DNA of 64,000 nt from Paucimonas sp. (GTDB taxonomy: Bacteria; Pseudomonadota; Gammaproteobacteria; Pseudomonadales; Pseudomonadaceae): the NCBI GenBank assembly GCA_031253995.1, contig JAIRVG010000060.1:124001-188000 (forward strand), written 5' to 3'. Shown here one piece after another: positions 16,861 through 29,119 of the stretch. Position numbers and translations under genes: made by a program. The number at the start of each line of letters is the position of its first letter. Position 1 is the stretch's first letter. The notes under the pieces were generated by a model. That model did not search any database and was not told where the DNA came from. It saw only the letters and a program-made list of their open reading frames with translations.

Positions 16861-18288
16861 TTACCAGTTGCGCTTGTCTGGACGCTCCAGGCCGAGCTTC
16901 TCGATGCGATAGCGCAGCATGTCGCGGCTCAGCCCCAGCAGGCGGGCGGACTTGGTGACGTTCCAGTCGGTCTTGTCGAGCATCCGGCGCACCATGTCGC
17001 GCTCGACTTCCGGCAGGTTCATCGACTCGTGGCCGTTGTGCGAAGGACGCGGTTCCGGGTTCGGCACGTCCTGCAGCGGCGGCAGGTCGTCCACCAGGCC
17101 GTGGCAGACATTCAGCTGGTGCGCCGCAATGCTCTCGCCGGGAGCCAGTAACACGGTCTGTTCGAGCATGTTGCGCAACTCGCGCACGTTGCCAGGCCAG
17201 GCGTAGTTCAGCAGCAGGTCTTCCGCCGCATCGCTGAAGTACAGGTGCGGCTTGCCGTAGCGCTTGCCATGGCTGGCGAGGAAATGCCGGGCCAGCAACA
17301 GGATGTCCTGGCCCCGGGCATGCAGGCGCGGGACCTTGATCGAGATGATCCGCAGGCGGAAGAACAGGTCGCGGCGGAACTTGCCCTGCTGGACCATCTG
17401 TTCCAGGTTGCAGTTGGTGGCACTGATAACCCGCAGGTCGACCTTGCGCTCCTTGACCGAACCGACCCGGCGGATGGTGCGGTCTTCCAGCAGCTTGAGC
17501 AGCTTGGCCTGCAGTTGCAGGTCCATTTCGCCGACTTCGTCGAGAAACAGCGTGCCGCCGTCCGCCGCCTCGACCAGGCCTGTGCGACGCTCCCGGGCGT
17601 CGGTGAAGGCGCCCTTCTCATGCCCGAACAGCTCGGACTCCAGCAGGTTGGACGGAATCGCCGCGCAGTTGAACTCGATGAACGGCCCCTTGCTGCGCGG
17701 ACCGTCGAAATGCAGCGCCCGCGCCACCAACTCCTTGCCGGTGCCCGTCTCCCCTTCCACCAGTACCGGCGGCAGGTCGGTATTGGCCATGCGCCGCTCG
17801 GCATCGAGCAACTGGGCGATGGTGGCCTTGAGCTGCAGCATCGGCGCCGATTCGCCGATCAAGGCCTGTATGCCGGACTTCTGGGCTTCCCGCTCCTGGT
17901 AGAACGACAGCGTGCGCTCCAGCCGTTCGGTGGCCAGGGCCTTGTCCAGCAGCAGCTTGAGCTCGGTCAGGGCCACGGGCTTGGTGACGTAGTGGAAGGC
18001 ACCCTCCTTCATGGCGGTCACGGCGTCCTCGACGTTGCCGTAGCCGGTCATCATGATCACCTTCAGCTCCGGCGCGCTGATGCGCAGCTTCTGGATCAGC
18101 TCGTGGCCACTCATGCCGGGCAGCGAATTGTCGGTCAGCACCACGTCCGGCACGGAGCGGGTCAGTTGCTCCAGCGCCTCTTCCGCGCAATGACAGACCG
18201 TTACCTCGAAATCCTTGCGTTCAAGGTAGGCCTGGATGTTCTCCGCGAGCAGTTCATCATCCTCGACCAGCAGAATGCTGTATTGCAT
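16861..18288 (-). CDS. mnxR: MnxR, NtrC-family sigma-54 response regulator
   Basis: A 475-residue activator with receiver (phospho-acceptor D53), AAA+ domain and Fis-type helix-turn-helix (NVTKSARLLGLSRDMLRYRI at the C terminus). Walker A is GETGTGKE (179-186) and Walker B GTLFLDE (245-251). The sigma-54 contact loop reads GAFTDA (226-231) in place of GAFTGA. In P. putida GB-1, MnxR with two kinases is required for Mn(II) oxidation (established). Here it is the last gene of the mcoA operon and overlaps the kinase gene by 32 bp, so it should rise when mcoA is induced. The nearby sigma-54 promoters and G4/C4 palindromes are its probable targets. Confidence 0.85.
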   Translation of the reverse strand: MQYSILLVEDDELLAENIQAYLERKDFEVTVCHCAEEALEQLTRSVPDVVLTDNSLPGMSGHELIQKLRISAPELKVIMMTGYGNVEDAVTAMKEGAFHYVTKPVALTELKLLLDKALATERLERTLSFYQEREAQKSGIQALIGESAPMLQLKATIAQLLDAERRMANTDLPPVLVEGETGTGKELVARALHFDGPRSKGPFIEFNCAAIPSNLLESELFGHEKGAFTDARERRTGLVEAADGGTLFLDEVGEMDLQLQAKLLKLLEDRTIRRVGSVKERKVDLRVISATNCNLEQMVQQGKFRRDLFFRLRIISIKVPRLHARGQDILLLARHFLASHGKRYGKPHLYFSDAAEDLLLNYAWPGNVRELRNMLEQTVLLAPGESIAAHQLNVCHGLVDDLPPLQDVPNPEPRPSHNGHESMNLPEVERDMVRRMLDKTDWNVTKSARLLGLSRDMLRYRIEKLGLERPDKRNW

Positions 18289-19741
18289 AGTCCCCTCCCG
18301 TTGCCACCTTGAAGTTGAGTCGCACGCGGGTTCCTTCCTGCTCCCGGCTGGTCAGTTCGACCGAGCCGCCAAAGCGCTCCATTATTCGTTTCACCAGCGC
18401 CAGGCCGACGCCCAGCCCACCCTGCTTGGTGGTGAAAAACGGCTTGAAGACCATCTGTTGCTGCTGCGGGCTCATGCCCTTGCCGGTATCGCTCAAGGTC
18501 ATGCCCAGCTGCCCAGGCGTCGAGGCGTCGATATCGATCGTCAGCACGCCGCCCTTGGGCATGGCCTCCAGGGCATTGGCGAACAGGCTATTGAGAATCT
18601 GCGTAAGCAGCACTGGCTGGCTGACGACCGGTTGGCCAGGCAGCGCCTCGAAACGCACCTCGACCTGGTTGCGCCGGATCAGCGCGTCATAGGCGGTCAC
18701 GGTGTCTTCCAGGGCCATGATCAGGTCCACCGCCTCGCTGTCGTCGTTGCTGGGGCGCATGGACACCAGCAGCTCGCGGACCCAGCGCGACATGCGGTCG
18801 ACCTGGTTGATGATGTCGCCGATGTTCTTCTGCGCGCCGGAGCTTGCGATATCCATCGCCAGTTCGGCGCTGGAGCGAATGGTCGCCAGCGGATTGCGCA
18901 GGCTGTGGGCGATGGCCGAGGACATTTCCCCAAGGGCGGCGAAGGTTTCGTTGGCGATCAGTTGCTTCTGCTGGCTTTCCAGCAGGCGCGCGGCGCGGCG
19001 GACGATCCAGAACAACGCCAGGTAGATCGCCAGCCCACCCAGCAACGTGGCCAGCCAGATGCTCTTGAAACCGCGCTGGATGCGCGCCACCAGGTCGGCG
19101 GGCTCCTTGTAGATCTCCACCATGGCGATCACGTGGTTTTTCTCGGCGTCGAACATCGGAATGTAGTTTTCCACGAACAGGTACTGCGGCTCGCGCAGCA
19201 GGCGCTGTTCGGGCCGTTCGTCGTTGACCTGGTGATAGCTGGTGGACACCGCCTCCTTCATGACGAAGGAGTGGTCCAGTTCGTCGTCATCCTCGATGCG
19301 CACCCCGATGAGTTCGGGATTGGTGGACCAGACCACCGTGCGGTCGAGGGCATAGACATTGGCCAGGAGCAGGTCCGGCAGGTGCTCGACATGATCGAGG
19401 AATTCCTCCCGCGCCGCGGCCCGCGATGCCGGCGGCACGTCCGGGTAGGCATTGTCCAGGCGCGGATCGAGCATCTCGCCCATGGTCCGTCCGGGATTGA
19501 TCGAGGCATGCCGGATCTCGGCAGCGCCGATGGCCTGGATGAACTGCGCGGTGAGCATCGAATCGCGCTCGATGCTCTCGTTCACCACGAAGCGGGTGGA
19601 CACGTAGCCCAACCCCAGGGCAACGGCGCTGATGATCAGGAAACTGCCCACGGAGAACCAGCGCAACAGGTTGAACCGCCCGTTCGACTCAAAGGGCGGT
19701 TCAGCGTCAGGCCCGGGTAATGCTGGGTCGGACAAAGGCAT
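18257..19741 (-). CDS. mnxS: MnxS-type sensor histidine kinase (first of two)
   Basis: A 494-residue inner-membrane kinase: membrane helices at about 28-48 and 225-247, a ~175-residue periplasmic sensor domain between them, then HisKA and HATPase. The phospho-acceptor is H279 in AHSLRNPLATIRSSAEL, with Ser where most kinases have Glu or Asp after the His. The N box NSLFANALEAM and G boxes SDTGKGMS and GGLGVGLALV are intact. Start 19741 was chosen for the GGGGGA box before it. It is strongly similar to the kinase at 23766-25199; GB-1 has MnxS1 and MnxS2, but I cannot say which number applies here. It is co-transcribed with mnxR. Confidence 0.85.
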   Translation of the reverse strand: MPLSDPALPGPDAEPPFESNGRFNLLRWFSVGSFLIISAVALGLGYVSTRFVVNESIERDSMLTAQFIQAIGAAEIRHASINPGRTMGEMLDPRLDNAYPDVPPASRAAAREEFLDHVEHLPDLLLANVYALDRTVVWSTNPELIGVRIEDDDELDHSFVMKEAVSTSYHQVNDERPEQRLLREPQYLFVENYIPMFDAEKNHVIAMVEIYKEPADLVARIQRGFKSIWLATLLGGLAIYLALFWIVRRAARLLESQQKQLIANETFAALGEMSSAIAHSLRNPLATIRSSAELAMDIASSGAQKNIGDIINQVDRMSRWVRELLVSMRPSNDDSEAVDLIMALEDTVTAYDALIRRNQVEVRFEALPGQPVVSQPVLLTQILNSLFANALEAMPKGGVLTIDIDASTPGQLGMTLSDTGKGMSPQQQQMVFKPFFTTKQGGLGVGLALVKRIMERFGGSVELTSREQEGTRVRLNFKVATGGDYAIQHSAGRG

Positions 19742-19795
19742 GGTATCCCCCGTGAGTTGCTGCATGATTGCAGTGAGTGTAGGCGCCATTTGCCA

Positions 19796-20787
19796 CTATT
19801 GAACCTCGACACTTGATGTTCGCTGGCGCAGGGTTTCGTCGTGCAAGAACCCGATGATCGCTTTGACCGACGGCTGGTCGAGGCGCAGGTTGGGCATCGG
19901 GATCCGGTCGTAACGCTCGAACAGGGCCTGCGCGACCGGGTCCTGTTCCGCCAGCAGGCGGTCCGGTTCACGAATCCAGCGGCTCAGCCAGGCCGGATCA
20001 CGCTGTTCGGTAACACCGATCAGGTCCGGGCCGATACTGCGCATGCCCAGGCCCTGGCCGTCCTGCGGGCCCAGGCTGTGGCACGACGCGCAGCGGGTGC
20101 GGAACAGTTCCTCGCCGGTGCTCGGCGGACGAATTTCCGGAGCGTCGGCGTAACTGCCGGCGAGACTGGGTTGTTTCCAGTTCTGCAGGCTGTTGCCCAG
20201 TTGGTCGGCGAGGATCCAGGGGTTTTCGAAGGGTGATGCCTTCATCCAGCGGCCGGTGTGCTGGTTGCCGACGATCAGGCTGAGGTTGTGATCGCGGCTG
20301 CGGCCATTGTCGACACCCTCGATGAACAGCCCGAGCTTGCGGCGCAACTCGGTGATCTCGGCAAAATCGCCGGTCAGAAAGCGCCAGCCCGGCCCGACCT
20401 GGAAGCGCCGGGCATAGGCGCGCAGCACTTCGGGGGTGTCGCTGAGCGGGTCGATGCTGATGGAATAGAAGAACACGTCCCGGCCGACACGGTCCCCCAG
20501 CAGCTTCTGCACCTGGCGCAAGCGTGCGGTTTCCAGCGGGCAGGAGTCACTGCAGGAGGTGAAGATGAAGTTGATCACCACCACCTTGCCCTCGATCAGG
20601 TCATCGAAGAAGCGCACCTGCCGACCGTCCTGGTCGGTCAGCAGGGTGTTGGGAAAATAGTCACTGCCCCAGGGCGAGGCCGACTCGCTGGACGGGGCCG
20701 CATCCGTCCTATGGGCCAGCAGCACCCGAGCCCCGAGCAGAGCACTGACCAGCAGCAACACCAGGTGCATGCCCAGGGCCCGGCGGT

Positions 20788-20791
<4 letters not shown>
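19796..20791 (-). CDS. SCO1/SenC copper chaperone fused to a cytochrome c domain
   Basis: A 331-residue exported protein with an N-terminal hydrophobic anchor (residues 8-25). The SCO domain carries the copper ligands C80 and C84 in FTSCSDSC and H168 in RDHNLSL; a C-terminal cytochrome c domain has CASCH at 234-238 and a likely Met ligand in RIPMPNLR. SCO proteins pass copper to copper enzymes and reduce their thiols. The ATG overlaps the mcoA stop (ATGA), so the protein is made with McoA and probably loads or services it. The haem domain suggests an electron relay; this fused form is less usual than stand-alone SCO. Confidence 0.86.
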
Positions 20792-23595
<2,804 letters not shown>

Positions 23596-23635
23596 CACCA
23601 ACCACCTCGACTCGATGAAGGGGTGATGGGCTCAG

Positions 23636-23651
23636 TGCAAGAAGGCCGCCA
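23636..23651 (-). promoter_or_regulatory. Sigma-54 promoter of the mcoA operon
   Basis: Minus-strand TGGCGGCCTTCTTGCA matches the -24/-12 consensus with the invariant GG and GC 12 bp apart. The predicted transcript start is about 30 bp before the mcoA ATG. A palindrome half-match lies about 85-115 bp upstream (23736-23751). Confidence 0.75.
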
Positions 23652-23735
23652 AATTTGTAACCATTGTTGTCATAGATAATGGACCAATAAAATCAAGGCC
23701 TTATCCAGAGCTCCAGGGTTTACTGGAAACGAGGC

Positions 23736-23751
23736 TGGGGAAATACACCCG
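23736..23751. promoter_or_regulatory. Weak MnxR-site candidate upstream of mcoA
   Basis: TGGGGAAATACACCCG fits the TGGGG-N6-CCCCA pattern seen upstream of the other sigma-54 promoters, with two mismatches in the right arm. A second TGGGGAAA follows at 23756. Confidence 0.4.
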
Positions 23752-23765
23752 CAAATGGGGAAAGT

Positions 23766-25199
23766 TCATCCTCGTCTCGCGGCAGTCGGACGGAAGGACA
23801 GGCGCACGCAAGTGCCCTCGCCTTCGGTGCTGTGCAGGCTCACCGAGCCGCCGAAGCGCTCCATGATCCGCTTGACCAGCACCAGGCCCACGCCGAGCCC
23901 GCCCTGCTTGGTGGTGAAGAACGGCCGGAACGCCAGGCTGCGCTGGGCTTCGTTCATGCCCCGGCCGTTGTCGCTGATGACCAGGCTGACCCGCCTGGCA
24001 TCGCCCTCCTCCAGGAGGATGTGCAAGGTGCCGCCCTTGCCCATCGCTTCCAGCGCATTGGACAGCACGCTGCCGAGGATCTGGGTCAACTGCGCCTGGC
24101 GACTGAGCACCCAGGGCGCGCCATCGGCCACCAGTTCCACCAGGATCGCGGCCCTGGCGATCTGGGCATCGAAGCTGGCCAGGCTGTCGCGCAGGGTCGC
24201 CAGCAGATCCACGGGCTCGGCGTCATCGCTGAGCGGGCGCAGGGATTGCAGCAGCTCGCGGATCCACGTCGACATGCGGTCCACCTGGCCGACGATGTCG
24301 TTGATGTTCTTGTGCGCGGCGCCGCCGTCGAACTCCAGCGCCAGCTCGGCGCTGGAGCGGATGGTCGCCAGCGGATTGCGCAGGCTGTGGGCCACCGCCG
24401 AGGACATTTCCCCCAGGGCGACGAAGGTTTCGTTGGTGATCAGTTTCTTCTGCTGGACCTCCAGCAGCTTCGCCGCCCGCCGCACGATCCAGTACAGCCC
24501 CAGGTAGATCAGCAGCGCACCCGCGGCAGTGGCCAGCCAGATCAGCAGCAGCCCGCGCTGCACGCGGTCGATCAGGTCGTTGGGTTCCTTGTAGATCTCG
24601 ACCATTGCCGTGACCGTATTGCCGTCGGCATCGAACAGGGGAATGTAGTTCTCGATGAAGATGAATTTCGGCGGCACCACGAACTTCTGCTCCATGCGCC
24701 CTTCCTCGACGCTGTGATAGCTGGCCGATACCGGGGTTTTCGAGGTGAAGGCCTGCTCCAGGTCTTCGTCGGAATGGATCTTCGTGCCCGTCAGTTCCGG
24801 GTTGGTGGACCAGATCACCGTGCGGTCGGGGGCATAGATATTGGCCAGGATCACATCGGGCAGGTGTTCGATATGGTCGAGGAATTCGCTCCGGGCAGCA
24901 GCCCGGTCGGCGGGATCGACATCGGCGAAGCTGTGGTCCTGGCGCGGATCGAGCAGTTCGCCCATGGTCCGCACGTTGGGAACCGACACGTGGCGCACTT
25001 CGGCCGAGGCGATGGCCTGGAGGAACTGCGAGGTCAACAGGGCGTCGCGGTGCACGCTCTCGCTGATGACGAACTGCGAGGACACACTGCCAAGGGCCAG
25101 CGCGACCGTACCGATCACCGCCATGCTGATCCAGGAGAACCAGCGCAACAGGTCGAAAGGCGGCTTGCCTGCCGAAGGCGTTCTGCTCAACAGGTTCAT
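23766..25199 (-). CDS. mnxS: MnxS-type sensor histidine kinase (second of two)
   Basis: A 477-residue inner-membrane kinase with helices at about 21-42 and 217-239, a periplasmic sensor domain, and HisKA/HATPase domains. H271 lies in AHSLRNPLATIRSSAEL; the GGLGVGLVLV box is intact. Its sensor domain shares many residues with the kinase at 18257 (VWSTNPEL, VEIYKEP, ENYIP), so the pair arose by duplication and may sense related signals. It is transcribed ahead of mcoA from a separate promoter in 25200-25466, where a CCCTATAGGG palindrome (25222-25231) lies near a TATAAC box; that promoter is not certain. Confidence 0.85.
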   Translation of the reverse strand: MNLLSRTPSAGKPPFDLLRWFSWISMAVIGTVALALGSVSSQFVISESVHRDALLTSQFLQAIASAEVRHVSVPNVRTMGELLDPRQDHSFADVDPADRAAARSEFLDHIEHLPDVILANIYAPDRTVIWSTNPELTGTKIHSDEDLEQAFTSKTPVSASYHSVEEGRMEQKFVVPPKFIFIENYIPLFDADGNTVTAMVEIYKEPNDLIDRVQRGLLLIWLATAAGALLIYLGLYWIVRRAAKLLEVQQKKLITNETFVALGEMSSAVAHSLRNPLATIRSSAELALEFDGGAAHKNINDIVGQVDRMSTWIRELLQSLRPLSDDAEPVDLLATLRDSLASFDAQIARAAILVELVADGAPWVLSRQAQLTQILGSVLSNALEAMGKGGTLHILLEEGDARRVSLVISDNGRGMNEAQRSLAFRPFFTTKQGGLGVGLVLVKRIMERFGGSVSLHSTEGEGTCVRLSFRPTAARRG

Positions 25200-25267
25200 G
25201 GAGGTTGTCCCCGACGCTATCCCCTATAGGGTTATAGCCCAGCCTGCGGCGCCTACCCATCTTCGGG

Positions 25268-25316
25268 TGGGGCTGATTCCCCATTCCCCGTCATCCCCAT
25301 CCCCCCAAAGCTGGGG
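25268..25316. promoter_or_regulatory. MnxR-site candidates upstream of the curlin operon
   Basis: Two elements: TGGGGCTGATTCCCCA (25268-25283) and CCCCAAAGCTGGGG (25303-25316), each with 6-bp centres. They lie 80-125 bp upstream of the sigma-54 promoter at 25395, a normal enhancer distance, and could also serve the divergent kinase gene. Confidence 0.65.
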
Positions 25317-25394
25317 ACACGACTTCCTCCCGGTACCTCCCTCAATCCGCGCCAGGCCCTTGTATCCGGGCCCTGCAGGGCACTGGCCGGTGAT

Positions 25395-25410
25395 TGGTAC
25401 GAATGTTGCG
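25395..25410 (+). promoter_or_regulatory. Sigma-54 promoter of the curlin operon
   Basis: TGGTACGAATGTTGCG matches the -24/-12 consensus with correct GG/GC spacing; predicted transcript start about 45 bp before the ATG at 25467. Confidence 0.8.
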
Positions 25411-25466
25411 CCGGGCCTCGCAACCGGCCCGTCCCAGGGGACAGGTCTCCAATAGAGGGAATACTC

Positions 25467-26813
25467 ATGCACCCTTTACTGTCGAAAACGGCGACCGTCC
25501 TGGTCGTCGGGGCGCTGGCCCAAGGCGTCGCCCAGGCGGCGTTGTTCGCGGTCGATTCCGGGCCGTACACCCCCGCCAACGGTGGTTTCGCCGCCTGGTA
25601 CCAGGACAGCCATGGCCGAACCCTCGACCTGTGCCTGTCCAAGGCCGTCAGTTCCCGGGTGGCCGGCGCGCCGGGCGCCCCCAGCTACATGTGCAGCCTG
25701 CTGCCCGCCCCCGGCGTGTTCGATGATGCGCAGCCCGTGGTGTTTCCAGGCAACTTCCCCGACGAGGCCTTCTGGTTCACGGCCGACGGCACCGTGGTCG
25801 ACGCCGCACGTGGCATCAATCTTTCCTGGGGCGCCGCCATCGAGGCCGCGTTCGCCGCCGAAGAGCCGGTCGAAGGCGACCAGATCAGCTTCGCCCGCAT
25901 CAGGATCCGCGTCGACGTGCCCACCGCCGGTACCTACGTGATCACCCATCCCTACGGCGTGGACGTGTTCAACGTCGATGCCCCCGGGCGCCGGGCCATC
26001 AACATGACCCGGGACATCGGCATCGGCGCGCCGAAAACCTACGACGGCGCGCTCAAGGGCGATATCGGCCCGTTCCTGCGCAGCGTCAACGGGCCCTATA
26101 CCGAAACCAACCCGGTGAGCGGCGCGGCCGAACGCTTCATCGGCGACCCTAACCTGGAAGAAGCGGTGACCGGCAGCCCGTTCAACACCAACTTCATCCG
26201 CATCGAAGGCCCCGGCGGCCTGGACCTGCGCAGCACGGTGTTCGCCGTCTCCGGCAAGTTGTCCAGCGTGGTACGCCCGACGCCGCTGATTCCCCAGCGC
26301 AGCACCTACTCGCGCACACCGGGCAGCAACGGCCCGGTGGCCCGCCAGGACCTGTTCGTCATGGCCCCGCCACCGCCGGCCAGCGTCGCCCTGACCAGCA
26401 GCACCCCGGTGTTGAACCTGACCGAAGCCGATACCACCGGGCGCTGGTATGCCCAGCGCCCGGTCGATCCGGTATTGCCGAGCACCTTGCAGGTCACGGC
26501 AGACAACCACCTGGCGATTCCCGACAGCACACCGACCACCCTACCCATGGCCCTCACCGACCTGGTGGTGATCAGCCGCGCCGAATACAGCCTGAGTTCC
26601 GGGCAACTGACCCTTGAGGCCTCCACCAGCGACGAAACCTCGCCGCCGGTGCTGACCGCCACGTCGGGCAGCGGCGCGACCATCGGTGCCTTGAGTGGCG
26701 ACGGCGCGCTCAAGAGCCTGGCCACCGGCATCTCGCCCATCCCACCGGCCACGGTCCGCGTGACGTCATCCAATGGCGGCAGCGACACCGAAGAAGTGGT
26801 CATCGTGCAATGA
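25467..26813 (+). CDS. Secreted protein of unknown function, first of a tandem paralogous pair
   Basis: A 448-residue protein with a signal peptide (VLVVGALAQGVAQA). The mature N-terminal domain (about 25-270) contains WYQD, YMCSLLP, FARIRIRVDVPTAGTYVITHPYGV and INMTRDIGIGAP, shared nearly word for word with the next gene; the C-terminal part (about 290-448) is Ser/Thr/Pro-rich. I do not recognise a named family. It is the first gene of the curlin operon, under a sigma-54 promoter. A surface or fibre-associated role is inferred from its neighbours; export by the Xcm or Csm system is possible. Confidence 0.75.
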   Translation: MHPLLSKTATVLVVGALAQGVAQAALFAVDSGPYTPANGGFAAWYQDSHGRTLDLCLSKAVSSRVAGAPGAPSYMCSLLPAPGVFDDAQPVVFPGNFPDEAFWFTADGTVVDAARGINLSWGAAIEAAFAAEEPVEGDQISFARIRIRVDVPTAGTYVITHPYGVDVFNVDAPGRRAINMTRDIGIGAPKTYDGALKGDIGPFLRSVNGPYTETNPVSGAAERFIGDPNLEEAVTGSPFNTNFIRIEGPGGLDLRSTVFAVSGKLSSVVRPTPLIPQRSTYSRTPGSNGPVARQDLFVMAPPPPASVALTSSTPVLNLTEADTTGRWYAQRPVDPVLPSTLQVTADNHLAIPDSTPTTLPMALTDLVVISRAEYSLSSGQLTLEASTSDETSPPVLTATSGSGATIGALSGDGALKSLATGISPIPPATVRVTSSNGGSDTEEVVIVQ

Positions 26814-26848
26814 ACGCTCATCTGCCTGGATCCTCATCAGGAGGCATC

Positions 26849-29098
26849 ATGAACAATTTGCCACGCCTGGCGCTCAGCGCCCTGGGGCTGACACTGTCGC
26901 TGAGCGGCAGCGCCTTCGCCCAACTCGCCGCGGTCGACCCCGGCCCCTACACCTTTGCCACGGGGAAATTCCCCATGTGGTACCAGGACAACAACCTGCT
27001 GTCGCTGGAGCTGTGCCAGTCCCGGGCTGCAAGCTCGCGGGTGCCGGCCAGCGTGCCACCGGCCTACATGTGCACCCTGCTGCCGGAACCGGGCATCTTC
27101 GACGACGGCCAGCCGATGGTGTTCCCCGACAACTGGCCGCCGGAAGCCTTCTGGTTCCTGGCAGAGACGAGCATTCCCGCCGTCGGCAACAACGGCTTCG
27201 AACTGGATGCCTACGTGGCCGGGATCGAGGCGGCCTTCGCCTCGGAAAACCCGGTGGATGGCGACCAGCAGAGCTTCGCGCGGATTCGCATCCGCGTCTC
27301 CGTGCCCACCGCCGGGGTCTACACCATCACCCACCCCTATGGCGTGGAAACGGTCAACGTGGCCACGCCCGGGCGCCGGGCAATCAACATCACCCGAGAC
27401 ATCGGCATCGGCGCCCCCGGCAATTTCAGCGGTGCGGTCAATGGTGCCATCGGCCCGTTCCTGCGCAGCGTCAACGGCCCCTACACCGAGGTGAATCCGG
27501 AAACCGGCGCGGTGGAGACCTTCGTCGGCGACCCCAACCTCACCGAAGCGGTCACCGGCAGCCCCAACGACACCAACTTCGTACGGATCAGCGGACCGGC
27601 GGGCACTATCCAGACCAACCTCTTCACCCTGTCCGGCAAGGTGCTCGACAACCGCGCGCAAACCGCGGTGGAACTCGCCCGCGCAACCTACCGGCGGACC
27701 ACCTCCGGTAGCGGCACGACCACCCGCGTGGAAGTGTTCGCCAAGGCTGGCGCCGGGTCGACGCTGTGCTTTCGCGAGTCCATCGCCCTGGTCGCCGGAC
27801 CGCCACAATCGCCCTGCCTGACCAACCTGCTGGGGGACAACAACGGCCTGTTCTTCGGCCAGCGGGCCTTCAGCGGCGCGGTCCCGCCCGTGGTGGTGGT
27901 CACCGCAAGCCATCCGGCCGGCACCACCCGGCCTACCGCCGTGTCGAGCAAACTCAGCGACCTGGTGAAAATCCAGACCGCCCGCTACGACTGGGAAACC
28001 GGCAGCCTGCTGATCGAGGCCCGCTCCAGCGATGAAGTGGTGGTGCCGGACATGGTTGCGCAAGGCTACGGGCGCCTGTCGAAAAACGGCACCCTGCAAC
28101 GGCTCAGCGTCACCGGCCTGACCCAGCCGCCAGCGAATGTGACGGTCAAGTCCGCCGCCGGTGGCAGCGATACCGAGCCGGTGGTAGTGGTCGGCAGTGC
28201 GCCGAACACGGCCGAGAACCAGCCGCCCCTGGCGGTGGCCGACAGCGGCAGCACCAGCTTCGGCGTACCGATCACCCTCAGCCTGCTGGCCAACGACAGT
28301 GATCCGGATGGCAACACGCCGCTGAGCATCACCGCCCTCACCCAGCCACCCGCCGGGCAAGGTACGGTCGCCCTGAGCGGCACCACTGCCGTGGTCTACA
28401 CGCCGCCGGCGGTGGTCAACGCGCCCTTGACCACCTCGTTCACCTACAAGGCCCAGGACGTCAAGGGCCTGGCCTCCACCACCGCCGCCACGGTCACCAT
28501 CAACGTGGCCCCGAACCGGCCGCCGGTGGCGGTCAACGACGGGGTCTCGACCCTGGGCGTGGCCATTCCCATCAACGTGCTGGCCAACGACACCGATCCG
28601 GAGGGCAACACGCCGCTGGCCGTGGCCAGCTTCACCCAGCCGGCAGCAGGACGCGGCACCGTCACCAGCGATGGCACGGTCCTCACCTACACCCCGCCGG
28701 CCACGGTGACCAGTGCCTTCACCGCCACCTTCAGCTACATCGCCCGGGACAGCTTCGGCGCGCTCTCGACGGCACCGGCAACGGTCACCGTGCAGGTCTC
28801 GCCGCGGCCCGCCGCGGAAACCTTCACGGTGACCACGGCAACCGTCTCGGCACGCTCCAACAACCGCTTCACCTGGGACTTCGCCGGCACCTCGTCGGTG
28901 ACCACCGGCAACACCATCACCGTGCAGGTCAGCACGCCGAGCGGACCGCAGACCCTGGGCAGCACCACGGTGCCGGTCACCGGCCGCTGGCGGCTGACGG
29001 TGAACAACACCACTACGGTGGTGCCGTCGGCGAACCCGACCGCGACCATTACTTCGTCGCAAGGCACCGTGCGTACCGTAGCGGTCACCGCCAACTGA
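26849..29098 (+). CDS. Large secreted protein with tandem cadherin/Ig-like repeats, second paralogue
   Basis: A 749-residue protein with signal peptide (LGLTLSLSGSAFA). Its N-terminal ~270 residues are a paralogue of the previous gene product; then two ~95-residue bacterial Ig/cadherin-like repeats follow, each with a VLANDxDPxGNTPL motif (SLLANDSDPDGNTPL and NVLANDTDPEGNTPL), and a Thr/Ser-rich C-terminal domain. The acidic DxDPxGN loops usually bind calcium; binding of Mn(II) is conceivable. Start 26849 follows AGGAGG; a longer start begins in the previous gene. It is probably an adhesin or matrix protein of the curli-like fibre system. Confidence 0.75.
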   Translation: MNNLPRLALSALGLTLSLSGSAFAQLAAVDPGPYTFATGKFPMWYQDNNLLSLELCQSRAASSRVPASVPPAYMCTLLPEPGIFDDGQPMVFPDNWPPEAFWFLAETSIPAVGNNGFELDAYVAGIEAAFASENPVDGDQQSFARIRIRVSVPTAGVYTITHPYGVETVNVATPGRRAINITRDIGIGAPGNFSGAVNGAIGPFLRSVNGPYTEVNPETGAVETFVGDPNLTEAVTGSPNDTNFVRISGPAGTIQTNLFTLSGKVLDNRAQTAVELARATYRRTTSGSGTTTRVEVFAKAGAGSTLCFRESIALVAGPPQSPCLTNLLGDNNGLFFGQRAFSGAVPPVVVVTASHPAGTTRPTAVSSKLSDLVKIQTARYDWETGSLLIEARSSDEVVVPDMVAQGYGRLSKNGTLQRLSVTGLTQPPANVTVKSAAGGSDTEPVVVVGSAPNTAENQPPLAVADSGSTSFGVPITLSLLANDSDPDGNTPLSITALTQPPAGQGTVALSGTTAVVYTPPAVVNAPLTTSFTYKAQDVKGLASTTAATVTINVAPNRPPVAVNDGVSTLGVAIPINVLANDTDPEGNTPLAVASFTQPAAGRGTVTSDGTVLTYTPPATVTSAFTATFSYIARDSFGALSTAPATVTVQVSPRPAAETFTVTTATVSARSNNRFTWDFAGTSSVTTGNTITVQVSTPSGPQTLGSTTVPVTGRWRLTVNNTTTVVPSANPTATITSSQGTVRTVAVTAN

Positions 29099-29119
29099 GC
29101 CTGTACCGGAGGAGTCGCC

